The notes under the pieces were generated by a model. It was given only the letters and a program-made list of their open reading frames with translations. It was not told the origin of the DNA and searched no databases. Made by a program: the position numbers and the translations under genes. Source: Corynebacterium yonathiae (GTDB lineage Bacteria > Actinomycetota > Actinomycetes > Mycobacteriales > Mycobacteriaceae). From it: 64,000 nucleotides of DNA. Below are positions 19,108 through 27,576 of this stretch, piece by piece. The stretch lies in the NCBI RefSeq assembly GCF_022288805.1, contig NZ_JAKOPM010000001.1, forward strand, positions 248,001 to 312,000, written 5' to 3'. Position 1 is the stretch's first letter; every line of letters starts with the position of its first letter.

Positions 19108-19905
19108 TTAGTGGCCGCCGCAGCCGCAGCCGCCGGAGCCACAACCGCAGCCCGCACCATCGCCGCAACCGCCGCTGGGCAGCTCGATGGAAGCGGTAAG
19201 CATGGCGGTGCCGGCCACGATAGAGTCCTTCGCCGGCAGCTCTTGGACCTCTGCGGGAAGGCAGAGGTCGAAGGGGAAGAGGCCATCCATAACGAGGTGG
19301 GCGAATTTCTCGCCGGTGAGCTCGTTGGTGCGCCATTCGGATTCCATGACGCGGGCCGCGAAGGTAGCGGCCGGAGTGGGAACTTCCGCCCCAGAACCGG
19401 AAGAAATTACCTTCGCTCCAGCGGACTCAAAGAGCTCTGGGAATTCGCCCTTGGCCTCCTCATAAGCTGCAGCGGACTCATAGGTGCGCACATCAAGGCC
19501 CATCGCAGTAAGGGAAATTTGCTGCCATTGCTGCAAGGGTTCGTCGACAAGCAAAGGCCCCTGCGCCAGGTTCGCGGTGGCCTGGGCGATGGTGGTACCG
19601 AAAGGATCGATGATTTCCAGTAGAGCAAGAACATCGTTGACCATCTCCACGTGGGCGAACCCCTGCGTGACGGCATTAAAGCCAATGAAGGTGGCAAAAG
19701 GCTCTACCGCGAGGACATTGAGCTGCGCACCCGAGGGATCAGTGAACTGAATTAGCTGGCCCCCGCGAACCTCACCGGTGACGGCCAAGCGGTCGCTAGC
19801 GATGGCGGCTTCGACGGCATCTTGCCAGCGTTCGAAATTGAGGCCAATGGCCTGCATCTCGGTATTCTGCTTCACCCCGGTGTCCTTAACGTTCATGCTC
19901 GCCAT
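19108..19905 (-). CDS. Conserved hypothetical protein with a Cys/Gly tail
   Basis: 265 residues, soluble, acidic, no membrane segment. The body holds a duplicated-looking alpha/beta pattern (FIGFNAVTQGFAHVEMVNDV and later FAHLVMDGLFPFDLCLPAEV) that I cannot assign to a family. The last 21 residues are Gly, Cys, Asp, Ala, Ser and a final His. They contain five cysteines in the pattern C-x5-C-x-C-x4-C-x-C-x2-H, which looks like a metal-binding tail. Start could be 19905 or the Met three residues later. It is divergent from hflX, with 75 bases between starts. Function unknown; a secreted or redox role is not supported because there is no signal peptide. Confidence 0.62.
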   Translation of the reverse strand: MASMNVKDTGVKQNTEMQAIGLNFERWQDAVEAAIASDRLAVTGEVRGGQLIQFTDPSGAQLNVLAVEPFATFIGFNAVTQGFAHVEMVNDVLALLEIIDPFGTTIAQATANLAQGPLLVDEPLQQWQQISLTAMGLDVRTYESAAAYEEAKGEFPELFESAGAKVISSGSGAEVPTPAATFAARVMESEWRTNELTGEKFAHLVMDGLFPFDLCLPAEVQELPAKDSIVAGTAMLTASIELPSGGCGDGAGCGCGSGGCGCGGH

Positions 19906-19980
19906 TGTATCGCCTTGTGGAGCCAGTTAAGAATCTGCAATTCCCGCTTTCGGCCGCAACGTGTCAAAATGGACGGTAGT

Positions 19981-21474
19981 ATGACCGAATTTTCCCAGCA
20001 CAATAACGACGATCTCCTCGCCCGCGCATTCCGCGATAACGATGCCCCGGCCGCGCCGGAGGCGACACCCACCACTGGTGACCTCGACCTGGCAGAACGC
20101 AACGCTTTTCGCCGCGTAACCCGCGAGACCACCATCCGCGCCGCGGACACCACCGACGGCTACGAGGTGGAGTACCGAAAGCTGCGCCTCGAGCGCGTCA
20201 TTTTGGTCGGCGTGTGGACCGAGGGCACCGTGGCCGAGGTGGAGGCCACCATGGATGAGCTAGCTGCGTTGACCGAGACCGCCGGTGCCGAAGTAGTAGA
20301 AATGATCTACCAAAAGCGTGATAAGCCAGATTCTGGCACGTTCATCGGCTCCGGAAAGGTCAAAGAACTGCGCGATATTGTCGAGGCTACCGGCGCCGAT
20401 ACCGTGGTCTGCGATGGTGAGCTTAACCCCGGCCAGCTCACCGCACTCGAGCGGGCGCTCAATACCAAGGTCATCGACCGCACGATGCTCATCCTTGATA
20501 TCTTTGCCCAGCACGCCAAGTCCAAAGAGGGTAAAGCCCAGGTGTCCTTGGCGCAGTTGGAGTATCTCTATACCCATACCCGCGGTTGGGGCGGCAATCT
20601 CTCGCGCCAGGCGGGCGGCCGCGCCGGTTCCAACGGCGGCGTGGGACTGCGCGGTCCCGGTGAGACCAAGATTGAGACCGATCGCCGTCGCATCCGCACC
20701 GAGATGGCTCGCCTGCGCAAAGAACTGCGCGCAATGAAGACTGCCCGTGAAGTCAAGCGTTCCAAGCGCCAGCGATCGACCATCGCGCAGATCGCTATTG
20801 CGGGCTACACTAACGCCGGAAAATCTTCGCTCATTAACGCCATGACCGGTGCGGGCGTGCTGGTGGAGGACGCGCTTTTTGCTACGTTGGATCCCACCAC
20901 TCGCCGTGCCACGCTTGCAGACGGCCGCCAGCTTGTCTTCACCGACACCGTCGGCTTCGTTCGCCACCTGCCCACGCAGCTAGTCGAGGCCTTCAAATCC
21001 ACCTTGGAGGAGGTGCTGGCCGCCGATATCATGCTGCACGTGGTCGACGGCTCTGACCCATTCCCGCTCAAGCAGATTGAGGCGGTCAACCAGGTCATTT
21101 ATGACATTGTCGCTGAGACCGGCGAGCAGGCCCCGCCGGAGATTATCGTGATTAACAAGATCGATCAGGCCGATCCACTCGTGCTCGCCGAGCTGCGTCA
21201 CGTTCTCGACCACGAAGACGTGGTCTACGTATCTGCGCGCACAGGCGAGGGAATCGATGACCTAACCGCGCGCGTGGAGCTCTTCCTCAACTCTCGCGAT
21301 AGCCACGTTAAGCTGCAAGTTCCTTTCACTCGCGGCGATGTGGTGGCCCGCGTTCACGCCGAGGGCACGGTGCGCCACGAGGAGTATACGGCCGACGGCA
21401 CGCTTGTCGACGTCCGCCTTCCCACACCCGTCGCCCGCGAACTTGCCGAATTCATCGTGGAGGAAGTTTCTTAA
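19981..21474 (+). CDS. hflX: GTPase HflX
   Basis: 497 residues. Ribosome-associated GTPase that splits stalled or heat-damaged 70S ribosomes. N-terminal glycine-rich HflX domain with FIGSGKVKELRDIVEATGAD and the RGPGETKIETDRR loop, then a coiled coil. The G domain follows: G1 GYTNAGKSS near 275, G3 DTVGFVRHLP, G4 INKID, and G5-like VSARTGEG. ATG 19981 is preceded by no strong ribosome site. The longer frame from 19822 runs over the divergent gene and is rejected. The order miaA-dapF-hflX is conserved in actinobacteria. Confidence 0.95.
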   Translation: MTEFSQHNNDDLLARAFRDNDAPAAPEATPTTGDLDLAERNAFRRVTRETTIRAADTTDGYEVEYRKLRLERVILVGVWTEGTVAEVEATMDELAALTETAGAEVVEMIYQKRDKPDSGTFIGSGKVKELRDIVEATGADTVVCDGELNPGQLTALERALNTKVIDRTMLILDIFAQHAKSKEGKAQVSLAQLEYLYTHTRGWGGNLSRQAGGRAGSNGGVGLRGPGETKIETDRRRIRTEMARLRKELRAMKTAREVKRSKRQRSTIAQIAIAGYTNAGKSSLINAMTGAGVLVEDALFATLDPTTRRATLADGRQLVFTDTVGFVRHLPTQLVEAFKSTLEEVLAADIMLHVVDGSDPFPLKQIEAVNQVIYDIVAETGEQAPPEIIVINKIDQADPLVLAELRHVLDHEDVVYVSARTGEGIDDLTARVELFLNSRDSHVKLQVPFTRGDVVARVHAEGTVRHEEYTADGTLVDVRLPTPVARELAEFIVEEVS

Positions 21475-21504
21475 AACCGCCCGGGTGATCCATAATTAAG
21501 GCTC

Positions 21505-22785
21505 GTGAGCTTAAAAGGTTGGACCGTCCATGGAGACGGTAAGAAGATTGCACCGGGCGCGGTTGTAGCGCCGGAAGAACGACTCAGCTGGGGCCGCACT
21601 ATCGGCATCGGTATGCAGCACGTGGTAGCCATGTTCGGCGCCACGCTGCTAGTTCCCACCTTGACCGGATTCCCCGTCAATACGACGCTGCTCTTTTCCG
21701 GCCTCGGAACCATTTTGTTCCTACTTATCACGCGCAATCGCTTACCGTCCTATCTCGGCTCCTCTTTCGCGTTCATCGCACCGCTATCTGCTTCGCAGCA
21801 GTACGGTATCGCCGCGCAGGCCGGTTCCATTCTGGTCACCGGCCTCGTCTTGGCCGCTGTCGGTGTGGCCGTAAAATTTGTCGGGCGTCGCGTACTGGAC
21901 GCCGTCATGCCTCCGGCCGTAACCGGTGCGATCGTGGCGCTTATCGGACTGAACTTGGCGCCGAATGCGGCGTCGAACTTCGCCTCTCAGCCGCTCGTGG
22001 CCGCGGTGACACTGCTCGTTATCCTGCTGGCTACCGTCGCTGGTCGCGGCATGATCTCGCGCCTGTCCATCTTGCTTGGCGTGGTTATCGGTTGGATCTT
22101 CGCCGCGCTGACCGGCAACCTCGGCGATGACGCCGTCGCAGCCATTGATGCCGCCCCGTGGGTAGGTCTGCCGGAATTCCACGCGCCTTCCTTCAACCTC
22201 TCCGCCATCGCCGTGGCACTGCCTGTGCTGGTGGTGCTCATCGCGGAAAATGTCGGTCACGTCAAGGCCGTCTCCGAGATGACTAAGCGCGACCTCGATG
22301 ACCTGGCCGGCGACGCCCTGATTGCCGACGGCCTCGCTTCCACCCTCGCCGGCGGGTTCGGCGGTTCCGGTACCACCACCTACGCCGAAAACATCGGCGT
22401 CATGGCCGCGACTCGCGTGTATTCAACTGCCGCGTACTGGGTGGCTGCCTTTACCGCCATCCTGTTGGCCTTCGTGCCGAAATTTGGCGCGCTAATTTTC
22501 ACCATTCCTACCGGCGTTCTAGGCGGCGCCTGCATCGTGCTTTACGGGCTCATTGGCATGCTGGGCGTGCGCATCTGGATGGACAATAAGGTCAACTTCA
22601 ATAACCCGGTCAATCTGACCGCGGCCGCGGTGGCACTGATTGCGGGTATCGGTAACCTTACCCTTAGCGTGGGTGGGGTCTCCCTCGAGGGCATTGCGTG
22701 GGGCTCGGTGGGCATCATCGTGGCCTATCCGATTATGAAACGCCTCTACGATTCCGTCGGCGAGGGCCACGCCGCCAAGTATTAA
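21505..22785 (+). CDS. NCS2-family uracil/xanthine permease
   Basis: 426-residue membrane transporter with about 12-14 segments. NCS2 signature residues are present: AENVGHVKAVSEMT with the substrate-contacting Glu near 246, and GGFGGSGTTTYAENIGVMAATRVYS near 278-302. The latter has the second conserved Glu typical of UraA/PyrP-type uracil permeases rather than xanthine carriers. The start is GTG 21505. A CATAAT element (21491-21496) ends 8 bases before it and no ribosome site is seen, so the transcript may be leaderless. No pyrimidine gene is adjacent, so substrate remains an inference from the family. Confidence 0.85.
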   Translation: MSLKGWTVHGDGKKIAPGAVVAPEERLSWGRTIGIGMQHVVAMFGATLLVPTLTGFPVNTTLLFSGLGTILFLLITRNRLPSYLGSSFAFIAPLSASQQYGIAAQAGSILVTGLVLAAVGVAVKFVGRRVLDAVMPPAVTGAIVALIGLNLAPNAASNFASQPLVAAVTLLVILLATVAGRGMISRLSILLGVVIGWIFAALTGNLGDDAVAAIDAAPWVGLPEFHAPSFNLSAIAVALPVLVVLIAENVGHVKAVSEMTKRDLDDLAGDALIADGLASTLAGGFGGSGTTTYAENIGVMAATRVYSTAAYWVAAFTAILLAFVPKFGALIFTIPTGVLGGACIVLYGLIGMLGVRIWMDNKVNFNNPVNLTAAAVALIAGIGNLTLSVGGVSLEGIAWGSVGIIVAYPIMKRLYDSVGEGHAAKY

Positions 22786-22794
22786 TTTTCCTGT

Positions 22795-22863
22795 TGTGGA
22801 TAACTGCCCCTCGTGCGCCCGCGGCGGGCATTGTTGTTGACGGGCCAACGTGGGTTATCCACA
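22795..22863. other. Inverted pair of perfect DnaA-type 9-mers
   Basis: TGTGGATAAC (22795-22804) and GTTATCCACA (22854-22863) are exact reverse complements of each other. Each contains TTATCCACA, the perfect consensus DnaA box. They are 49 bases apart and face each other in the gap between the permease and the HNH gene. Nothing else in the window has two such sites. They may bind DnaA, or may simply form a long-range hairpin. Confidence 0.5.
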
Positions 22864-22916
22864 CCGAGTTGCTAAGTGGCTGGTGCGGTGCTGAGCAGCC
22901 TGTTTAACTCAGCGGC

Positions 22917-23906
22917 ATGACCGCATTGGACGCATACTTAAATGCCGTGAGCAGCGGCATGGACATCGTCGCCGCCGCTTACGGGCTAAGTGATCGCGCG
23001 CTCATTGCGCGAGGCGCTTCCGATATCGCCGCGCGTGATCTGCTGCGTTTGTGCGATACCTACTTCGGCCGGTGCGGCTTTCCTGCTAAACAACGGGCAG
23101 CGAGAAAAACGACGCATTCCCTCGACGTTCTGCAGCTTATTGAGAAATATGCCCTGCGCTTGCCGACGCAGCGCGAGGCCTGGACCCTTCGCTCCGAACT
23201 ATGTGCCTTTCGCGGCAGCGCTACGGCGCTTGAAAAACGTGCGCGAACCCTGGTACGCGAGCTTCGCCCGCGTCGCGCGCCAGAAAAGGGAGTGCGCATT
23301 ACCCGCCGCTCCGGCGGTCCGTGGTCGCTGACCATTACTGGGGATTCGGCCGACGTGGCGGATATGCACGCTGCCTTGGATTCCAATAAGCCACTGGAAT
23401 CTGCCAAAGATCTTTTTCTCGGCAAGGCAAATGGGGCGCGGGCGACGGTGACAACGCAGGTGGTACTCACCTTGGATGAGCTCGACCGAATCGTCGACGG
23501 CGGCGGCGAGGAAATTACCCTTCAACTCACCAATGGCGCACGAATGACAGGTGCTGAGCTGGTGGCGCGGACGCTGAGTGACCACGGCTATGTCACGCTC
23601 GTCCATCCGCATGAAGGGCCGGTGAACCTCTACCGGACCTCTCGCTTAGCCAACGACAAGCAGCGGTTGATGGCGGCTGCGGTGAATCCGGTATGCCCGT
23701 GGGAGAGCTGCAATTACCCTGCAGATAAGTGCCAAATTCACCACCTGAAGGCCTAGAAACATGGCGGCGAGACCAATGCTGCGAACCTCACGACGTGTTG
23801 TCCTTACCACAACGGCGTCAACGACGATGATCCCAATGCCCCGCCTCGCCGCGGCCGACTTGCGCGTGTACGCGGGAAGGTGACATGGGTGCCACCGTGG
23901 GGATAG
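22917..23906 (+). pseudogene. HNH endonuclease gene interrupted by one amber codon
   Basis: The frame runs 279 residues and stops at TAG 23754-23756, then continues in the same frame for 49 sense codons to TAG 23904. The stop falls inside the HNH active site. Before it is CQIHHLKA; after it, KHGGETNAANLTTCCPYHNG. Together these give a complete C-x2-C-like, HH ... N ... H HNH signature in which the stop replaces the conserved Trp of HHLKAWKHGG. A single TGG-to-TAG change explains it, so the gene is probably dead or the base call is wrong. The N-terminal 230 residues are the helical region usual in corynebacterial HNH proteins. The intact family is very common and multi-copy in corynebacteria; its role is uncertain. 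Confidence 0.8.
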
Positions 23907-23926
23907 GTGGCGCCGGCAAGCAAAAA

Positions 23927-23951
23927 GCTCCCCGCCGCACGGGTGGGGAGC
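23927..23951 (-). terminator. Terminator downstream of ptsH
   Basis: GCTCCCCGCC (23927-23936) and GGTGGGGAGC (23942-23951) form a strong stem with one non-Watson-Crick pair. On the minus strand the stem is followed by a TTTTT run, so it ends the fruK-ptsF-ptsH transcript. Confidence 0.8.
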
Positions 23952-23974
23952 ATTTAGCCGATCCGTTTTAGAGC

Positions 23975-24244
23975 TTAGGAAGCATCCAAGTCCTTCTCGA
24001 TGAGAGCAGCAATCTTTTCGACTGCTTCTTCGCTTTCAGAGGTAACGGTAACCTCATCGCCCTGCTCGGCGCCAAGAGCCATGATCATCAAAGAAGAGGC
24101 TGCATCGGTCTCATCCTCATCATCATCGCCGACCAAGTTGAGGAAGATATCCTCATCGAACTCGCTGGCAGCGTCCGCAATAATAGATGCAGGACGAGCG
24201 TGAAGGCCTACGGAAGAGCCAACCTTTACAGTCTTGGAAGCCAT
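23975..24244 (-). CDS. ptsH: Phosphocarrier protein HPr
   Basis: 89 residues. Carries phosphate from enzyme I to the sugar-specific EII proteins. Active-site His lies in VGLHARPAS. The region equivalent to the regulatory Ser46 is SSLMIMALGAEQGDEV, although actinobacteria generally lack the HPr kinase. Ribosome site AAGGA precedes the ATG at 24244. Last gene of the fructose PTS operon, 54 bases after ptsF. Confidence 0.96.
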   Translation of the reverse strand: MASKTVKVGSSVGLHARPASIIADAASEFDEDIFLNLVGDDDEDETDAASSLMIMALGAEQGDEVTVTSESEEAVEKIAALIEKDLDAS

Positions 24245-24298
24245 GAAAAATATCCTTTCTTATGGGGATTGATGCAATCCAGTGTACGAGTGTTTGGT

Positions 24299-26401
24299 TT
24301 AGGCCGCCACGTTCCGAGCGGCTTCTTCGACGGCCTTATTGGGCCAGAACTGCTTCATCGCCAACACCGCCGCGGTCGAGACAACCACGCCGGCCGCAAT
24401 GGCGACGAGATAGCCCCAGAACGGGTCGATGGCGAAGAGGACGAACACGCCACCATGCGGCGCACGGGAGCCGACCGACAAGGCCATCGAAATCGCGCCC
24501 GTCACCGCGCCGCCGGCCATCATCGAGGGGATAACGCGGAACGGGTCGGCCGCTGCGAAGGGGATGGCGCCTTCCGAGACGAAGGAAAGACCCAGTAGCC
24601 ACGCCGACTTGCCGTTTTCCTGCTCGGCCGGGGTAAACAGCGACTTGCGGATGAACGTAGCCAGCGACAGCGCAATCGGTGCAACCATGCCGGAAGCCAT
24701 GACAGCGGCCATAATTTGCATGGAGGATTCGTCGCCGGTGGACAGTCCGGCCGTGGCGAAGAGGTAGGCCGCCTTATTAACGGGACCGCCCAAGTCGAAG
24801 CACATCATCAAGCCGAGGATGATACCTAAGAGCACGGCCGAGGAGCCGGACATAGACGACAGCCAATTTTGCAGGCCGTCCATGATAGCTGCCAGCGGTG
24901 CACCCAGCAGCAGGTACATTGCAAGGCCGACGATTAGCGAGGTCAGCAGTGGGATGATGACTACTGGCATGAGCGAGCCCAGCCAGCGTGGCACCTTCCA
25001 ATTGCCAATCCACATAGCGATAAAGCCCGCCAGAAGGCCGGTTACCAGGCCACCGATGAATCCGGCGCCTAGGGTGACTGCGATTGCGCCGCCCGCGAAG
25101 CCTGGGGCGATGCCCGGACGGCCGGCAAGCGCGTATGCGATATAGCCCGACAGCGCGGCGACGATAAAACTCATCGCAGCTTGGCCGACGGCGAAGAGAA
25201 CAGCGCCGAGATACAGCAAGAGCCCAGAGCGCTCAAAGTGCATGGGCTCGCCATCTACAGTTACGTCATGGCCAGGAAGATTGCCTAGTGAGAAATCCGT
25301 AGACAGCGCCTTCCAGCCATCGGCCATATCGGCGCCGCCGAAGAGGAAGCCTAGTGCGAGCAACAGGCCACCGGCCGCGACGAACGGGACCATATAGGAC
25401 ACGCCAGTCATAATGGCCTGTTGGATGCGCTTGCCCCAACCAAGCGACTTACCTTCCTCTTCCGCATCGGCGCGGGTGGCCGTGCCGGAAACCTTGTGGG
25501 CGTGGGGGTTGTGGGCGGCGGCAACGGCCTCGTCGAGCATGGTGCCGGGCTCGTTAATGGCGCGCTTGACGCCGGATTCGATCACCGGCTTGCCGGCGAA
25601 GCGTTCGCGGTCGCGCACGCCAACGTCTGTGGCAAAGATAACGGCATCGGCCGCGTCGATTGCGGCTTGGGAAACGGACTCGTTATTCGACGAGCCTTGG
25701 GTCTCCACGGTCAGCGATATGTCATCGCGCTCGGTCGCGGTTTGGGTGAGGGCATCGGCCGCCATGTAGGTGTGCGCGATACCGGTAGGGCAAGCGGTGA
25801 TGGCCACGATGCGGGTGACTTCAGTAGAAGTCTTTGCGCTGGCGGTGGTCGCGGCCGAGGACGTGGCGGCGGAGGTGCCAGCAGCAGCGGGTCCTGCGGT
25901 GGTGCCCTGAGAAGCCGACTCTTCGGCCGGTTTCTTCTTCGGTTTTTCTGCGTTGACTACATCCAGTACGAGTCGAACGATTTCTTCCTTGGTGGGTGCG
26001 CTGCGCAGTGCCTCGAGGAAGTCTTTGCGCACTAAGGCACGTGCCAACTTGGATAGAATCTTAAGGTGGGCTTTGCCACCGCCGGCCGGAGCGGCGATGA
26101 GGAATACTAGCCGGGCGTCGCCGTCAGGGCCGGAGAAGTCCACACCGCGGCTGAGGCGGGCAAAAGCGAGGGTAGGTTCAGTAACTGCCTCGGAGCGGCA
26201 GTGTGGAATGGCAACGCCGCCCGGGACACCGGTACCGGCCTTGGCCTCGCGGTCGATGGCGGGCTGGGCCAATCCGGCAATATCGGTGGCTCGGCCGGTG
26301 GCATGGACCAGTGTCGCCAGGTTGGTAATAACGGAGTCCACGCTGTCGCCGAAGTCGGCGTCGAGCGCGACTAGGTCGGAAGTGATGAGGTCGGAAGCCA
26401 T
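24299..26401 (-). CDS. ptsF: Fructose-specific PTS enzyme IIABC
   Basis: 700 residues with all three domains in one chain. EIIA has its phosphorylated His at H67 (VAIPHCRSE). An Ala/Pro/Thr-rich linker (about 150-195) leads to EIIB with phosphorylated Cys at C204 (ITACPTGIAH). EIIC follows from about 330 onward with 8-10 membrane segments. It imports fructose and releases fructose-1-phosphate, the substrate of the adjacent FruK. ATG 26401 has AAGGAG upstream, and that motif overlaps the fruK stop region, so the genes are coupled. Confidence 0.94.
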   Translation of the reverse strand: MASDLITSDLVALDADFGDSVDSVITNLATLVHATGRATDIAGLAQPAIDREAKAGTGVPGGVAIPHCRSEAVTEPTLAFARLSRGVDFSGPDGDARLVFLIAAPAGGGKAHLKILSKLARALVRKDFLEALRSAPTKEEIVRLVLDVVNAEKPKKKPAEESASQGTTAGPAAAGTSAATSSAATTASAKTSTEVTRIVAITACPTGIAHTYMAADALTQTATERDDISLTVETQGSSNNESVSQAAIDAADAVIFATDVGVRDRERFAGKPVIESGVKRAINEPGTMLDEAVAAAHNPHAHKVSGTATRADAEEEGKSLGWGKRIQQAIMTGVSYMVPFVAAGGLLLALGFLFGGADMADGWKALSTDFSLGNLPGHDVTVDGEPMHFERSGLLLYLGAVLFAVGQAAMSFIVAALSGYIAYALAGRPGIAPGFAGGAIAVTLGAGFIGGLVTGLLAGFIAMWIGNWKVPRWLGSLMPVVIIPLLTSLIVGLAMYLLLGAPLAAIMDGLQNWLSSMSGSSAVLLGIILGLMMCFDLGGPVNKAAYLFATAGLSTGDESSMQIMAAVMASGMVAPIALSLATFIRKSLFTPAEQENGKSAWLLGLSFVSEGAIPFAAADPFRVIPSMMAGGAVTGAISMALSVGSRAPHGGVFVLFAIDPFWGYLVAIAAGVVVSTAAVLAMKQFWPNKAVEEAARNVAA

Positions 26402-26414
26402 GATGCGGCACTCC

Positions 26415-27380
26415 TTAGGCAAGCGAGTTTACAGGGGTATGTGCGATATCAAGTTCTTCTGGGCGGGGGAATTGGGTACCCTGCTTGGATGCAGCAGCGG
26501 TTCCGTAGGCCACCGATTGCGCGAGGCTATCGGCCGGTGACTTTCCGGCGGTGTGGCCGAGAAGGTATCCAGCGAGTGCAGCGTCCCCAGCGCCCACGGT
26601 GGACTTCACGGTGGCCGGTGGGGGAGTTGCAGCCCAAGCGCCGTCGTCATTTACTAGGACTGCGCCGGCGCCGCCGAGTGTGACAAGTACCTCGGCTATG
26701 CCCTGCTTGACGACGTCGCGAGCCGCGCGAACCACCCCCGAATAATCGCCGCTGGCAGCTTGTTCCTCCAATTCGCGCCCGTCCGTGCCCGTGAGTTGGC
26801 CGAGTTCTAGGCCGTTGGGCTTAATGAGATCCGGAGCGGCGGACTGGAGATTTTTGCCGATAGCTTGCATCGGGGCATCGGAAGTATCAACGGCAATGCG
26901 GGCCTGTGGTGCGGCTGCGCGGACTGCGGAGATGAGGTCGCAATACCAATCGGTGCCTACGCCACGCGGCAGCGAACCGGCGAGAACCACCCAATCGGCC
27001 GCAAGGGCGCGGGCAGTGAGTTCGGAGGTAATTGCCTTGGAGTCGGCGTCGGAAAGCACGGGGCCTGGACCATTGACCTTGGTGGTGGTGCCGTTAGGTT
27101 CGGTGATGGTGGTGTTGACGCGAATGGGGCCGTTCATAGTAATAGAGGAGGTGGGGAGCCCAGCTGTGTGGATAAGGTTCAGAAAAGAATCTGAGTCGTG
27201 GGCTGGGAAAATCGCCAAGGTGGGCACGCCGGCCAAGTGTACGGCGTGGGTGACGTTGACGCCCTTGCCACCAGCAACCTGTGTGACTTCGCTAGCGCGG
27301 TGGACATCACCGCTGGTAAGTGGCTCGCTGAGTACAAGGGTGGCGTCGATACTGGGATTCGGGGTCAGCGTAAGAATCAA
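26415..27380 (-). CDS. fruK: 1-phosphofructokinase
   Basis: 321-residue PfkB-family kinase turning fructose-1-phosphate into fructose-1,6-bisphosphate. Seen: GGKGVNVTHAVHLAGVP near residue 38, LAGSLPRGVGTDWY, and the catalytic GAGDAALAGYL near 272. The start is TTG at 27380, the first codon before ILTLTPNPSID, with AAAGGGA upstream. It is the first gene of the operon. In C. glutamicum a DeoR-type fruR precedes fruK; here there is none, and the divergent ptsI promoter region follows directly. Confidence 0.93.
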   Translation of the reverse strand: MILTLTPNPSIDATLVLSEPLTSGDVHRASEVTQVAGGKGVNVTHAVHLAGVPTLAIFPAHDSDSFLNLIHTAGLPTSSITMNGPIRVNTTITEPNGTTTKVNGPGPVLSDADSKAITSELTARALAADWVVLAGSLPRGVGTDWYCDLISAVRAAAPQARIAVDTSDAPMQAIGKNLQSAAPDLIKPNGLELGQLTGTDGRELEEQAASGDYSGVVRAARDVVKQGIAEVLVTLGGAGAVLVNDDGAWAATPPPATVKSTVGAGDAALAGYLLGHTAGKSPADSLAQSVAYGTAAASKQGTQFPRPEELDIAHTPVNSLA

Positions 27381-27576
27381 GTCGTCCCTTTCGCAGGTTG
27401 TATATTGGGGCCGAACGCCGTTGGAGGGGAACCTTTTGGGTGTGGCCCGCCCTTAATGTTGATTCTTGTCCGATTGTGCCCGAAAGTCAACAGGATTCCT
27501 GTGGTATACATTGCTTTTCTATCCGATTTGTGATGTTCTGGAACATAAAACTGCTATCTTCGAAGGAAGTACGCTC
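27381..27576. promoter_or_regulatory. Divergent promoter region between fruK and ptsI
   Basis: 196 bases holding promoters for both PTS units. TATACAT at 27505-27511 is a plausible ptsI -10. The interrupted palindrome TGTTC-TG-GAACA (27534-27545) lies between it and ptsI and is a candidate operator for the PTS regulator. I could not match a published SugR motif with certainty. Confidence 0.45.

Noticed and set aside
24299..25013. Plus- and minus-strand short frames inside the ptsF EIIC region
   Set aside because: Overlap a clear, intact EIIABC gene and have no own features.
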